Shown in pieces: positions 35,411 through 45,011 of a stretch of DNA of 64,000 nt (the stretch's first letter is position 1; the number at the start of each line of letters is the position of its first letter). Both the position numbers and the translations under genes were made by a program. This DNA is from Luteimicrobium xylanilyticum. Its GTDB lineage: Bacteria > Actinomycetota > Actinomycetes > Actinomycetales > Cellulomonadaceae. Below the pieces are notes generated by a model that was given only the letters and a program-made list of their open reading frames with translations, was not told the origin of the DNA and did no database searches. The stretch spans positions 1,302,001-1,366,000 of the forward strand of contig NZ_CP045529.1 in the NCBI RefSeq assembly GCF_009429125.1, written 5' to 3'.

Positions 35411-35414
<4 letters not shown>
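34380..35414 (+). CDS. Peptide-type ABC transporter permease (DppC-like)
   Basis: The 344-residue protein has a Pro/Ala-rich cytoplasmic N-terminal tail of about 45 residues, then six hydrophobic helices in the DppC/OppC arrangement. The LLGTTAKGQDVLALTLWGARSSLLVG segment after the first helix and the EAA-like SIRGKDFVAASVVTGERSGFIMFREILPNM loop are diagnostic. ATG 34380 follows GGAGGAAAT. Stop overlaps the ATPase start (ATGA). Confidence 0.93.
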
Positions 35415-36339
<925 letters not shown>

Positions 36340-36343
<4 letters not shown>

Positions 36344-37422
36344 CCACCGAGACCGTTCCCTCGCCCGTCGCACGGGCGCAGGCGTCGCCCGTCATCAGCC
36401 TGCGGGGCCTGACGAAGGACTTTCCGCTGGGCGGGCTGTTCGCCCGCCGCAGCGTGCGGGCACTCGACGGTGTCGCCCTCGACGTGCGCCGCGGCGAGAT
36501 CATGGCCCTCGTCGGCGAGTCCGGGAGCGGGAAGTCGACGATCGTGCGCTGTCTCGCACGGCTCGAGAAGCCGACCGCCGGATCGATGGTCGTCGACGGC
36601 GAGGACGTGCTCAAGACCCAGCCCCGGCACGCCACGCGCGCCTACCGGGGGACGGTCCAGATGGTCTTCCAGGACCCGTTCGGCTCGCTCAACCCGGTCC
36701 ATCCCGTGTCGCACTTCCTGGAGCGCGCGCTCCGGCTGCACGGGGTGACGCGCGGGCAGGAGGAGACGCGGGCGGCGCTCGACGAGCTCATGACCACGGT
36801 GGGCCTGTCGCCCGAGCTGCTCTCGTCCTACCCGCACGAGCTGTCGGGCGGGCAGCGGCAGCGCGTCGCGATCGCGCGCGCGCTCGCGGTCGAGCCCAAG
36901 GTCGTGCTGGCCGACGAGCCGACCTCCATGCTCGACGTCTCGGTGCGTGTCGGGATCCTCAACCTCATGCGTCGTCTGCGCGACCAGCGGGGACTCACGA
37001 TCCTGTTCATCACGCACGACCTCGCGTCGGCTCGCTACGTGGCCGACCGGACCACCGTGATGTTCGCCGGCGAGCTCGTGGAGTCGGGCGAGTCGCTCGA
37101 CCTCATGGCCCGACCGTCCCACCCGTACACCCGGCTGCTGCTCTCGGCGGTCCCGGAGCCGAACCGCTCGACCGGGTACGACCCGGTCGAGCGGGCGCGG
37201 CTGCGCAGCGCCGTGCTCGAGTCGTCCACCTGTCCCTTCGACGGCGACCCCGACAGCCCGTGCTCCGAGACCGAGCCCGTCCGCCACGTCGTCGACGCGG
37301 TGACGGACCACTGGGTCCGGTGCCACCGGTACCGGCCCTCGCTCGAGGTCGCCCGCAGGGCGCTCGCCACCGACATCGCGCGTGGGACCGACGCGCCCGA
37401 CCAGGATCGAGGATCCCGATGA
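36340..37422 (+). CDS. Peptide-type ABC transporter ATP-binding protein (DppF-like)
   Basis: The 360-residue second ATPase has Walker A GESGSGKSTIVRCLARL, Q-loop MVFQDPFGSLNPVHPV, signature LSGGQRQRVAIARALA, Walker B VVLADEPTSMLDVSVRVG and the switch His in FITHDLAS. The C-terminal domain has three Cys-containing segments (STCPFDGDPDSPCSETEP and WVRCHRY), the possible Fe-S-like motif of Opp/Dpp ATPases. The ATG overlaps the previous stop by four bases and its own stop overlaps the GH32 gene (ATGA), tying transport and hydrolysis into one operon. Confidence 0.94.
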
Positions 37423-38951
37423 CCGAGACCGCGACGACCCGGATCACCGAACGCCCCGCGTCGGTGCGGGCCGACACGGACCCGCACCGCCCGCGCTTCC
37501 ACTTCGTGCCGCCGTCGGGCTGGCTCAACGACCCGAACGGCCTGACGCAGCGCGACGGCGTCTATCACCTCTTCTACCAGCACAACCCGGAGGCTGCGGT
37601 GCACCACCGCATCAGCTGGGGCCACGCGACGAGCCGCGACCTGGTGCACTGGCAGGACGAGCCGGTCGCGCTCGTCCCGGGCGACTCCGGCCCGGACGTC
37701 GACGGGTGCTGGTCGGGCGTCCTCGTCGACGACGGCGGCGTCCCGACCATCGTCTACTCGGGCCGGCACGGCGAACGGGAGCTGCCCTGCGTGGCCACCG
37801 GCTCGGACGACCTGCGGGCCTGGACGAAGGACCCGAGGAACCCTGTCGTCGCTGCGCCCCCAGCGGGGCTGGACCTCGTAGCGTTCCGCGACCACAGCGT
37901 CTGGCGCGAGGGCGGGAGGTGGCGGCAGCTGATCGGCTCGGGGATCCGTGGCCGAGGCGGGACTGCCCTCCTGTACGAGTCGGTGGACCTGCGCAGCTGG
38001 GACTACGTCGGGCCTCTCCTCGTGGGGACGGGTGCGACCGACGACCGCTCACGCCCCGACTGGACCGGGACGATGTGGGAGTGCGTCGAGCTGTTCGGGC
38101 TGCAGGGCGGGTCCGGTGCCCGGGACGTCCTGGTGTTCTCGGCCTGGGACGAGGGGCAGACGCACCACGCGCTCTACTTCACCGGCGAGTACGTCGGTGA
38201 CACCTTCGTGCCGGACGGCACCCACCGGCTCGACCTCGGTGGACGCTACTTCTACGCCCCTCAGTCGTTCACCGACGACGCCGGCCGACGGGTCATGTTC
38301 GGCTGGCTGCAGGAGGGGCGTCCGGACGCGGCTGCCGTCGCGGCCGGATGGTCGGGTGTCATGTCGCTGCCCCGGGTCGTCACCCTGGCCGAGGACGGTG
38401 GACTCAGGCTCGCCCCCGCCCCGGAGATCGCCGACCTGCGCCGCGACCGGGTGACGCTGACAGGGCGGGAGATGCTCGCAGGAGAGCCCGCGGCGCTCGC
38501 GAGCGGCGACCAGCTCGACGTCGAGCTGCTGATCGCCCTGGAGCCGGGTGCCAGCGCTCGGCTCGTGCTCCGCGCGACTCCCGACGCCAGCGAGGAGACG
38601 GTGCTCGAGATCGCCCGGGAAACGCGAGGACGTGGGGACGCGCGGGTCCGGATCAGGCTGGACCGCAGCCGGAGCAGCCTCGATCCCGCGGCGGACCGGG
38701 GCGAGCTGACGGGGGATGCGCCGGCTCGCGCCGACGGTCTCGTGCACCTGCGTCTGCTCGTCGATCGTTCAGCGCTTGAGCTCTTCGTCAACGGCCAGGC
38801 GCTCACGGCGAGGGTGTACCCCACGCGCGCCGACGCCGTGGCCGTGCGGCTCGCGGCCACGGGTGGGCGCGTCCGGATCGAGGACGGCGCCGCCTGGCGC
38901 ATGGAGGACGCGTGGCAGGCCGGTGCGCCGGACGAGGGGGCGAGCCGATGA
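37419..38951 (+). CDS. GH32 fructosidase, intracellular (sucrase/inulinase/levanase type)
   Basis: The 510-residue protein has no signal peptide. The GH32 five-bladed propeller carries all three catalytic motifs: WLNDPNG with nucleophile Asp38, FRDHSVW (Asp158, transition-state stabiliser) and WECVELF with acid/base Glu221. A beta-sandwich domain follows, ending LRLLVDRSALELFVNGQALTARVYP. It should hydrolyse terminal fructose from imported oligosaccharides or sucrose. The absence of a signal fits uptake by the preceding transporter. The TGA overlaps the next ATG. Confidence 0.92.
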   Translation: MTETATTRITERPASVRADTDPHRPRFHFVPPSGWLNDPNGLTQRDGVYHLFYQHNPEAAVHHRISWGHATSRDLVHWQDEPVALVPGDSGPDVDGCWSGVLVDDGGVPTIVYSGRHGERELPCVATGSDDLRAWTKDPRNPVVAAPPAGLDLVAFRDHSVWREGGRWRQLIGSGIRGRGGTALLYESVDLRSWDYVGPLLVGTGATDDRSRPDWTGTMWECVELFGLQGGSGARDVLVFSAWDEGQTHHALYFTGEYVGDTFVPDGTHRLDLGGRYFYAPQSFTDDAGRRVMFGWLQEGRPDAAAVAAGWSGVMSLPRVVTLAEDGGLRLAPAPEIADLRRDRVTLTGREMLAGEPAALASGDQLDVELLIALEPGASARLVLRATPDASEETVLEIARETRGRGDARVRIRLDRSRSSLDPAADRGELTGDAPARADGLVHLRLLVDRSALELFVNGQALTARVYPTRADAVAVRLAATGGRVRIEDGAAWRMEDAWQAGAPDEGASR

Positions 38952-40528
38952 GCGGCGCTGAGCCCACTCGCCGTGGGGTGCTCCTCGGTCTGGGAGGCGT
39001 CGCCATGGCCGCCGCCGGCCCGTTCCACGACCCCTCGGCCGCCGCCACAGCCCAGAACCGCAGGCCAGGGCACCCGCACCAGGAGCCGCACGTGACCCAG
39101 ACGTACCGTCCCGCGTATCACCTCAGCGTCCCGGACAACTGGAAGAACGACCCCCAGCGTCCGATCTACCTCGACGGCGAGTACCTGTACTACTACCTGT
39201 ACAACGCCGACTACCTCAACGGGGGCGGCGGCACGGCGTGGCGACTGGCGACCACGAAGGACCACGTCGCGTTCACCGATCACGGGGTCGCGATCCCGAA
39301 GTTCTCGAACGGCAACGGCGACTGCTGGTCCGGATCCGTCGTCGTCGACACTCGCGGCACTGCGGGGTACGGGCGCGGGACCGTGATCGCGCTCGTCACG
39401 CAGGCGCCCGACGGCCGTCAGGCACAGTACCTGTGGTATTCGACCGACAAGGGGCGCACGTTCCGTGCGGGCGGGACCGACCCGGTGCTCGCCAACCCGG
39501 GCGTGGCCGACTTCCGCGACCCCAAGGTGATCTGGGACGACGAGCGCGCGCACTGGGTGATGGCGAACGCCGAGGGGCAGCGGATCGGCTTCTACGTCTC
39601 CGAGGATCTCCGCACCTGGAACGAGGTGGGGGAGTTCCGGTGCGACGACCTCGGGGTCCTGGAGTGCCCCGACCTCTTCCGCATGCGGGCAGAAGACGGC
39701 ACCTGGCGATGGGTCCTCGGTATGAGCGCGAACGGCAAGGCGCGCGGCCTGCCGGCCACGTACGCGTACTGGACTGGTGCCTTCGACGGCGCCGCCTTCG
39801 CTGCCGACTCCGGCGAGCCGCAGTGGCTGGACCACGGCTTCGACTTCTACGGCGCGGTGACCTACGCCCACCACGATGCGCACGGCGCCGAGGACCCGAC
39901 GCTGCGTCACGCGCTGGGCTGGGCCAACTTCTGGGACTATCCGGACAACGCGCCGTCCATGGTGACGGACGGCTACAACGGCGACGACATGATCGTCCGC
40001 GACGTGCGTCTGAAGCACCGCGGCGGCGCGTACCGGCTCGTGTCCTCACCGACGTCTGCGCTGCGTGACCACGTCCGCCGCACCCGTAGCCTCGGAGACG
40101 TCCACGTGGACGGTGTCCTCGATCTGGACGTCTCCGCGCGGTCGTACGAGCTGACGTGCGAGCTCGTGTGGGATCCGGCCGCGCCTCCGACCAACATCGG
40201 GATGGAGCTGTGCCGTGCGCCACGCGGTGGCCGCCACGTCGCCGTCGGCGCCTTCCTCGAGGGCGGCTACGCCTACGTCAACAGGCGTCCCACATTCAGC
40301 CCTACCGGTGGCGAGTCGCAGACGTTGATCGACTCGGCCTCAGGCCGGCTGCAGGTCCGGGTGTTGGTCGACCACGCGAGCGTTGAACTGTTCGTGGGCG
40401 AGGGCGAGGCGGTCCACTCCCACCGCGTGTTCCCCCTCGCGACGGACGACCGGATCCGGCTGTTCACGAGCGACGGCGAGGCGACCTTCGCAGAGCTCAG
40501 GATCGCGGAGCTGGCTGTTCGCACGTGA
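38948..40528 (+). CDS. GH32 enzyme with Tat-type signal (secreted levanase-like)
   Basis: The 526-residue protein starts with a twin-arginine signal, TRRGVLLGLGGVAMAAAG (residues 7-24), so it is probably exported folded. The propeller has a variant first motif NWKNDPQRP (nucleophile Asp68), DFRDPKVIW and VLECPDLF, plus a C-terminal sandwich with LVDHASVELFVGEGEAVHS. The NDPQ-RP variant and YYYLYNADYL are as in levan- and inulin-acting actinobacterial enzymes rather than invertases, so extracellular attack on a fructan is inferred. ATG overlaps the previous stop by four bases. Last gene of the operon. Confidence 0.9.
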   Translation: MSGAEPTRRGVLLGLGGVAMAAAGPFHDPSAAATAQNRRPGHPHQEPHVTQTYRPAYHLSVPDNWKNDPQRPIYLDGEYLYYYLYNADYLNGGGGTAWRLATTKDHVAFTDHGVAIPKFSNGNGDCWSGSVVVDTRGTAGYGRGTVIALVTQAPDGRQAQYLWYSTDKGRTFRAGGTDPVLANPGVADFRDPKVIWDDERAHWVMANAEGQRIGFYVSEDLRTWNEVGEFRCDDLGVLECPDLFRMRAEDGTWRWVLGMSANGKARGLPATYAYWTGAFDGAAFAADSGEPQWLDHGFDFYGAVTYAHHDAHGAEDPTLRHALGWANFWDYPDNAPSMVTDGYNGDDMIVRDVRLKHRGGAYRLVSSPTSALRDHVRRTRSLGDVHVDGVLDLDVSARSYELTCELVWDPAAPPTNIGMELCRAPRGGRHVAVGAFLEGGYAYVNRRPTFSPTGGESQTLIDSASGRLQVRVLVDHASVELFVGEGEAVHSHRVFPLATDDRIRLFTSDGEATFAELRIAELAVRT

Positions 40529-40600
40529 GGAGCCGACCGGCAGAGCGACCGCCGGCACCCCGCCGGCGGGGCGCTGCCCGTCCGCGGTCGTACCGGCTCC
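40529..40600. terminator. Bidirectional terminator after fructan operon
   Basis: GGAGCCG (40529-40535, directly after the stop) pairs with CGGCTCC (40594-40600); inside it CGACCGC pairs with GCGGTCG and a GC-rich core can fold further. It fills the gap between two convergent genes. Confidence 0.6.
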
Positions 40601-40602
40601 GG

Positions 40603-41457
40603 TCACGCCGTGACGTTGGCGCTGTCGCCGCCGGTGGCGGCGAAGCTCGTCCCGCTGACCATGCGAGCCTCCTCGGACGCGAGGAACACCACGAGCGGTG
40701 CGACGTCCTCCGGCTCGATCCATGGGATGCCGAGCGGCAGCTTCTTGCGCTGCGCGTCCGCGGCCGTCCGCTCGTCCTCGGTGTCGTCGCCCGTGGGGTC
40801 GTTGCCCCCGGTGCGGATGATCTGCGCGTAGCGGTCCTCGTGCCGGGTCAGCGCGGTGTCGATCAGGCCGGGGACCAGGGCGTTGACCGTGATGCCGTAC
40901 CGGCCGAGCTCGAGGGCGGCGGACTTCATCAGCCCGATCAGCCCCCACTTCGAGGCCGAGTAGCCGCTTCCGTCGAGGGTGCCGTGCTGGCCCTGGGTGG
41001 AGGAGGTGATGATGATGCGCCCGCCACCGCGCTCGACCAACAGGGGTGCGGCGACGCGCAGCACGTTCGCCGTGCCGGTGAGGTTGATGTCGATCTGGTC
41101 GTGCCAGAGCGCGTCGCTCATCTCCAGCAGCGGAGCGAATCCTTGCACGCCCGCGTTCGCGAAGACCACGTCCACGCCGCCGAAGCGTTCGACGACCTGT
41201 GCGAAGCCGGCACGCACGGCCGCCTTGTCCCGCTGGTCGAAGACGACCGGCAGCCACTGCCCGCCGGCCTCGTGGACGAGCTCACCCGTGCGGTCGAGGT
41301 CCTCACGGGTGGCGGGCTCGTAGTCCATCGCGGCGCTCGCGAGCCCTGCGATGTCGGCGCCGGCGACCCGGTAGCCTGCCCGCGCGAACGCGACAGCCGT
41401 CGCACGCCCGATCCCTCGTGCCGCTCCCGTCACCACGGCCACCCGACCGTCGCTCAT
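40603..41457 (-). CDS. Short-chain dehydrogenase (mycofactocin-SDR-like)
   Basis: The 284-residue SDR has VVTGAARGIGRATAVAFARAG, VFANAGVQG, the catalytic Ser in ITSSTQGQHG and the YSASK motif. A long insert after ADIAG, and the GYGITVNALVPGLIDTALT-type stretch, resemble mycofactocin-associated carveol-dehydrogenase-like SDRs; no mycofactocin genes are in the window. GAGGAAG precedes the ATG at 41457. It lies downstream of the LacI gene at 41584-42603 on the same strand, 126 bases apart, so it may be co-transcribed with the regulator. Substrate unknown. Confidence 0.86.
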   Translation of the reverse strand: MSDGRVAVVTGAARGIGRATAVAFARAGYRVAGADIAGLASAAMDYEPATREDLDRTGELVHEAGGQWLPVVFDQRDKAAVRAGFAQVVERFGGVDVVFANAGVQGFAPLLEMSDALWHDQIDINLTGTANVLRVAAPLLVERGGGRIIITSSTQGQHGTLDGSGYSASKWGLIGLMKSAALELGRYGITVNALVPGLIDTALTRHEDRYAQIIRTGGNDPTGDDTEDERTAADAQRKKLPLGIPWIEPEDVAPLVVFLASEEARMVSGTSFAATGGDSANVTA

Positions 41458-41583
41458 CTCGCACTTCCTCTCTGGGCGTTCGTCGCCGCCCTGCCTTGCC
41501 GCTCGCGAGGGTGGTCCTCGCCGTCTCCTTGGAGGACCGCCCGGGTGCGGTGCTACGGATCCGCAACAGCCGTGGCCTGCCGG

Positions 41584-42603
41584 TCAGGTGTGCCGAGTAC
41601 TCGCGCGCACCCGCAGCTCGACGGGTGCTGTCACACCGCTCGGCAGCGCGCCCGGCCGGTCGCCGAGGGTGGAGAGCACCATCTGTCCGGCGACGGCGCC
41701 CTGGGCGGCGACGTCCTGCGCGACCGTCGTGAGGTCGAGCAGCTCGGCGAGCGGGTGGTCGTCGATGCTCACCACAGAGACGTCGTCCGGCACCCGCAGG
41801 CCCCGGTGACGCAGCGCCTGGAGGGCGCCGAAGGCGAGCTCGTCGCTGTGCACGAAGACGGCAGTCGGCGGGCCGTCGGGGTTCGCGTCGAGGATGCGGT
41901 GCATCGCGGCCGCACCGTTGGTGGGGCCCCACTCGACCTCGTGGACCAGCCGGGGGTCCGGTTCTACCCCGACCGACTTCAGTGTGTCGTCGTACGCGCG
42001 CGACCGCCCCGACACGACCGGCCAGCCCGGCTGGTCGGGGTCGAGGCCGCCGATCATGGCGATCCTGCGGTGCCCCAGGTCGACGAGGTGACGCATGGCG
42101 AGGCTCCCCGCCTCGTAGTCGTCGATGCAGACGTAGGGGTAGTCGGCGGACTGGCCACCGGCCGCGATGATGGCGGCACCGATGAGCTCGAGCCGCTGAC
42201 GCTCGTCCTCGTCGACCGGGAAGGCGACCACGATGACGGCGTCGACCTTGCGCCGGGCCGGGAGCCGGGTGAGGAAGTCGCGCCGGTCGGCCTCGTCGCC
42301 GACGTGGTAGAGCAGCACGTCGAGGTCGGCGGCCGCGAGGACTCGCTCGAGACCGCCGACCATCTGCCCGAAGAACCAGCGCTCGATGTGTGGCACGACG
42401 ACGGCGACCCGACGGGTCGCGCCGCTCGCCAGCCGGGTCGCGTCGGGCGAGGCGACGTAGTCGAGCTCGGTCGCCGCGGCCAGGACCTTCGCCCGCGTGG
42501 CCGTCGAGACGCCGTAGGCGTCGTTGAGGGCACGGGACGCGGTCGCCAGCGACACGCCGGCGTGCCTGGCGACGTCGGCGAGGCTGGCTGTGGGAGAGGC
42601 CAT
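41584..42603 (-). CDS. LacI-family regulator of alpha-glucoside operon
   Basis: The 339-residue repressor has the headpiece ASLADVARHAGVSLATASRALND (about residues 6-28), a hinge around LDYVASPDATRLASGAT, and a ligand domain with FVHSDELAFGALQALRHRG and SIDDHPLAELLDLTTVAQD. It starts 6 nt after a TAGCAT box (leaderless). It is divergent from the sugar transporter, and two perfect palindromes lie between; it almost certainly binds both and controls both directions. The inducer is probably an alpha-glucoside (inference). Confidence 0.92.
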   Translation of the reverse strand: MASPTASLADVARHAGVSLATASRALNDAYGVSTATRAKVLAAATELDYVASPDATRLASGATRRVAVVVPHIERWFFGQMVGGLERVLAAADLDVLLYHVGDEADRRDFLTRLPARRKVDAVIVVAFPVDEDERQRLELIGAAIIAAGGQSADYPYVCIDDYEAGSLAMRHLVDLGHRRIAMIGGLDPDQPGWPVVSGRSRAYDDTLKSVGVEPDPRLVHEVEWGPTNGAAAMHRILDANPDGPPTAVFVHSDELAFGALQALRHRGLRVPDDVSVVSIDDHPLAELLDLTTVAQDVAAQGAVAGQMVLSTLGDRPGALPSGVTAPVELRVRASTRHT

Positions 42604-42609
42604 GGCCCG

Positions 42610-42615
42610 ATGCTA
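42610..42615 (-). promoter_or_regulatory. -10 box of leaderless lacI (second regulator)
   Basis: TAGCAT on the minus strand ends 6 nt before the ATG at 42603. Seventeen bases further upstream, TTCCGA inside operator 1 is a possible -35 box, so repressor binding would block it. Confidence 0.55.
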
Positions 42616-42626
42616 CGGCGAAGGGC

Positions 42627-42655
42627 TTGACTTCGGAAGCGCTTCCGACGATGCT
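42627..42655 (+). promoter_or_regulatory. Promoter of the alpha-glucoside operon
   Basis: TTGACT (42627-42632) and GATGCT (42650-42655) are 17 bases apart. Operator 1 fills the spacer exactly and operator 2 lies over the transcription start. Confidence 0.55.
42633..42648. promoter_or_regulatory. LacI-type operator 1 (alpha-glucoside operon)
   Basis: TCGGAAGCGCTTCCGA is a perfect 16-bp palindrome with a central CG, the classical LacI/GalR operator form. Confidence 0.88.
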
Positions 42656-42658
42656 CGT

Positions 42659-42676
42659 TTCGGAAGCGCTTCCGAA
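42659..42676. promoter_or_regulatory. LacI-type operator 2 (alpha-glucoside operon)
   Basis: TTCGGAAGCGCTTCCGAA is a perfect 18-bp palindrome, identical to operator 1 in its inner 16 bases. The two centres are 27 bases apart. Confidence 0.88.
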
Positions 42677-42702
42677 GCGCCCACCTCAGAGCGGAGGACA
42701 CC

Positions 42703-44046
42703 ATGGAGAACACTCGCCGGGCACAGCGCACGTGGCGCGCGCTCGCCGTCGCCGGGACCGCGGCCGCAGCGCTCGCGCTCACGTCCTGCAGCGCCCCCGG
42801 GAGCGGGAGCGGCGCGAAGGACGCGGCCGCGCCCCAGAGCGCCAGCACGGACGTCGGGTCGGACCCGGTGACGCTCACGCTCTACGACGGCGCCGGGCTG
42901 AAGACCGTCGACGACGCCCTCATCGCTGCCTTCACGAAGCAGCACCCGAACGTCAAGATCGAGACGCGCTACGACCCGGACAACGTGCAGGCCGTCAACG
43001 CGCCGCGCGTCCTCGCGTCGGACGACCCGCCGGACATCGCGCGCATCGTCGCGCTGTCCGACATCGTGAAGAGCGGGCTCCTCACCGACCTGTCGCCCTG
43101 GGCCTCGGCCTACGGCTGGAGCGACCTGCCGTCGGGGCAGCTCGCGCAGTACACGGTCGACTCGAACGGGGTGCGCGGGTCGGGCACGCAGTACACGCTC
43201 GCGTCCGGGTTCACCGTCACCGGCTTGTACTACAGCACCACGCTCCTCGAGAAGCTCGGCATCGACCACGCCCCCACCACGACGAGCGAGCTCGAGGCGG
43301 ACCTCGCTACCGCGAAGGCGCACAACATCACGCCGATCATGGCGGGCAACCAGACCGGCGGCGTCATGACGTCCCTCCAGTTCCTGATGAACGACGCCAT
43401 GGGACGCGACGCCGTCAACGGGTGGGTGTTCGACGAGCCTGACGCGACCGTCGCGAACCCGCAGGCCGAGGCCGCCGCCACGACGATCCAGGGCTGGGCG
43501 AAGGACGGCTACTTCAACGCCGACACCAACGGCACCGACGGCACGGGAGCGCTCGGCCGCTTCGCCAAGGGCGAGGCGCTGTTCTACGCGTCCGGGAACT
43601 GGGACGCGGCAGCGCTGCAGAAGCAGATGGGCTCGGACGTCGGGTTCGTCCTGCCCCCGAGGTCGGCGGACGGCAAGACGCTCGCGATGTCCGACCCCGT
43701 CTCCAACTTCGGGATCCCGGCCAAGTCCGAGCACAAGGACGCGGCCGCGGCGTTCCTGAACTTCCTGACGACCCCCGAGGCGCGCCAGATCCTCGTCGAC
43801 AACGGGTTCGCCCCGACCGGCTCGGGCACGCAGCCGACGACGAACGGCGAGCTCTCGGCCCAGGTGCAGGCCGCGTTCGCGGACCTCGTCAAGGCGGACG
43901 GCCAGGTCCAGTACGTCCAGAACGCCAGCAACGGGGCGTCTGCCACCTGGAACGCCCAGGTGCAGCTCCTCGTCGCCGGCAAGACGACCCCGGCGGCCAT
44001 GATGAAGGCCGTCCAGGCGCAGTACGTGCAGGACCTGGGACGATGA
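42703..44046 (+). CDS. Family 1 sugar ABC transporter substrate-binding lipoprotein
   Basis: The 447-residue protein has a lipoprotein signal ending LALTSC (Cys29) and the extracellular solute-binding family 1 fold: VTLTLYDGAGLKTVDDALIAAFTKQHP, PPDIARIVALSD, YTLASGFTVTGLYYSTTLLEKLG, FAKGEALFYASGNWD and NFLTTPEARQILVDNGFAPTG. It should bind an oligosaccharide (CUT1 system). ATG 42703 is preceded by GGAGGA. Stop overlaps the permease start (ATGA). Confidence 0.93.
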   Translation: MENTRRAQRTWRALAVAGTAAAALALTSCSAPGSGSGAKDAAAPQSASTDVGSDPVTLTLYDGAGLKTVDDALIAAFTKQHPNVKIETRYDPDNVQAVNAPRVLASDDPPDIARIVALSDIVKSGLLTDLSPWASAYGWSDLPSGQLAQYTVDSNGVRGSGTQYTLASGFTVTGLYYSTTLLEKLGIDHAPTTTSELEADLATAKAHNITPIMAGNQTGGVMTSLQFLMNDAMGRDAVNGWVFDEPDATVANPQAEAAATTIQGWAKDGYFNADTNGTDGTGALGRFAKGEALFYASGNWDAAALQKQMGSDVGFVLPPRSADGKTLAMSDPVSNFGIPAKSEHKDAAAAFLNFLTTPEARQILVDNGFAPTGSGTQPTTNGELSAQVQAAFADLVKADGQVQYVQNASNGASATWNAQVQLLVAGKTTPAAMMKAVQAQYVQDLGR

Positions 44047-45008
44047 CGACCGTCGGTCCGGTCCCCGCGGCGCAGCCCGTCGGGCGCGTCGCGGGGACCC
44101 GCCCGCAGGGTGCGAGCACACCCGCCCCACGGCGACGCCGCCGGCAGCGCGGGTGGGTCGTCGGGTGGCTCTTCGCGCTCCCGGCGCTCCTGTTCTACGC
44201 CGTGTTCGTGCTCCGACCGCTCGTCTCCGCGGTCCAGTACTCGTTCTACGACTGGAACGGCATCGACCTGGCCCGCTTCGTGGGCATGGCGAACTACACG
44301 AAGGTCCTGACCGACCCCCAGCTGCTCTCGTCGATCTGGCACGCCTTCTTCCTGATCATCTTCTTCACCGTGCTGCCGGTCGTCGGGGGCCTGCTGATGG
44401 CGGCCCTGATCCGCGAGCTGCGGTCGAAGGGGTTCGGGACGCTCGCGCGGACGGTCCTGTTCTTGCCGCAGATCATCCCGGGCGCCGCCGCGGCGATCGC
44501 GTGGGTGTGGATGTACTCGACCGACGGGACGGTCAACCAGGTCCTGTCCGCCATCGGGCTCGACGGCGTCACCCGGGCCTGGCTCGGCGACTTCACCTGG
44601 GCGCTGCCCGCCGTCGGGCTCATCGGCACCTGGATCAACCTCGGGTTCTGCACGATCCTCCTGCTGTCCGGGATCGGGAAGATCGACGGCACGATCTACG
44701 AGGCGGCCAGGCTCGACGGCGCCGGGTTCCTGCAGACCTTCCGGGCCGTCACCGTCCCGGGCCTCAAGCAGGAGATCGGGGTCTGCGTGACGATGTCGGT
44801 CATCTCCGCCCTCGCGAGCTTCGACATCGTGTTCATGTCGACCCAGGGAGGACCGGGCTACTCCACGATGGTGCCCGGCGTCCTCGTGTACCAGCTCGGC
44901 TTCACGCAGTCGCAGGTCGGGCTGGCGTCCGCGCTCGCGCTGCTGCTCACCCTGCTCATCCTGCTGGTGGTGCTCCCGCTCCAGCGTGCGTTCCGGTCGG
45001 AGGACTGA
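44043..45008 (+). CDS. CUT1 sugar ABC transporter permease (MalF-like)
   Basis: The 321-residue protein has a basic N-terminal tail and six membrane helices: the first in WLFALPALLFYAVFVLRPLVSAVQYSFYDWNG, then VGMANYTKVLTDPQ, and the EAA coupling loop GTIYEAARLDGAGFLQTFRAVTVPGLKQE near residues 217-245. It forms the pore with the next protein. No ATPase gene is present in this operon, so a shared MsmK/MsiK-type ATPase encoded elsewhere is needed. Confidence 0.93.
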   Translation: MTTVGPVPAAQPVGRVAGTRPQGASTPAPRRRRRQRGWVVGWLFALPALLFYAVFVLRPLVSAVQYSFYDWNGIDLARFVGMANYTKVLTDPQLLSSIWHAFFLIIFFTVLPVVGGLLMAALIRELRSKGFGTLARTVLFLPQIIPGAAAAIAWVWMYSTDGTVNQVLSAIGLDGVTRAWLGDFTWALPAVGLIGTWINLGFCTILLLSGIGKIDGTIYEAARLDGAGFLQTFRAVTVPGLKQEIGVCVTMSVISALASFDIVFMSTQGGPGYSTMVPGVLVYQLGFTQSQVGLASALALLLTLLILLVVLPLQRAFRSED

Positions 45009-45011
45009 CCG

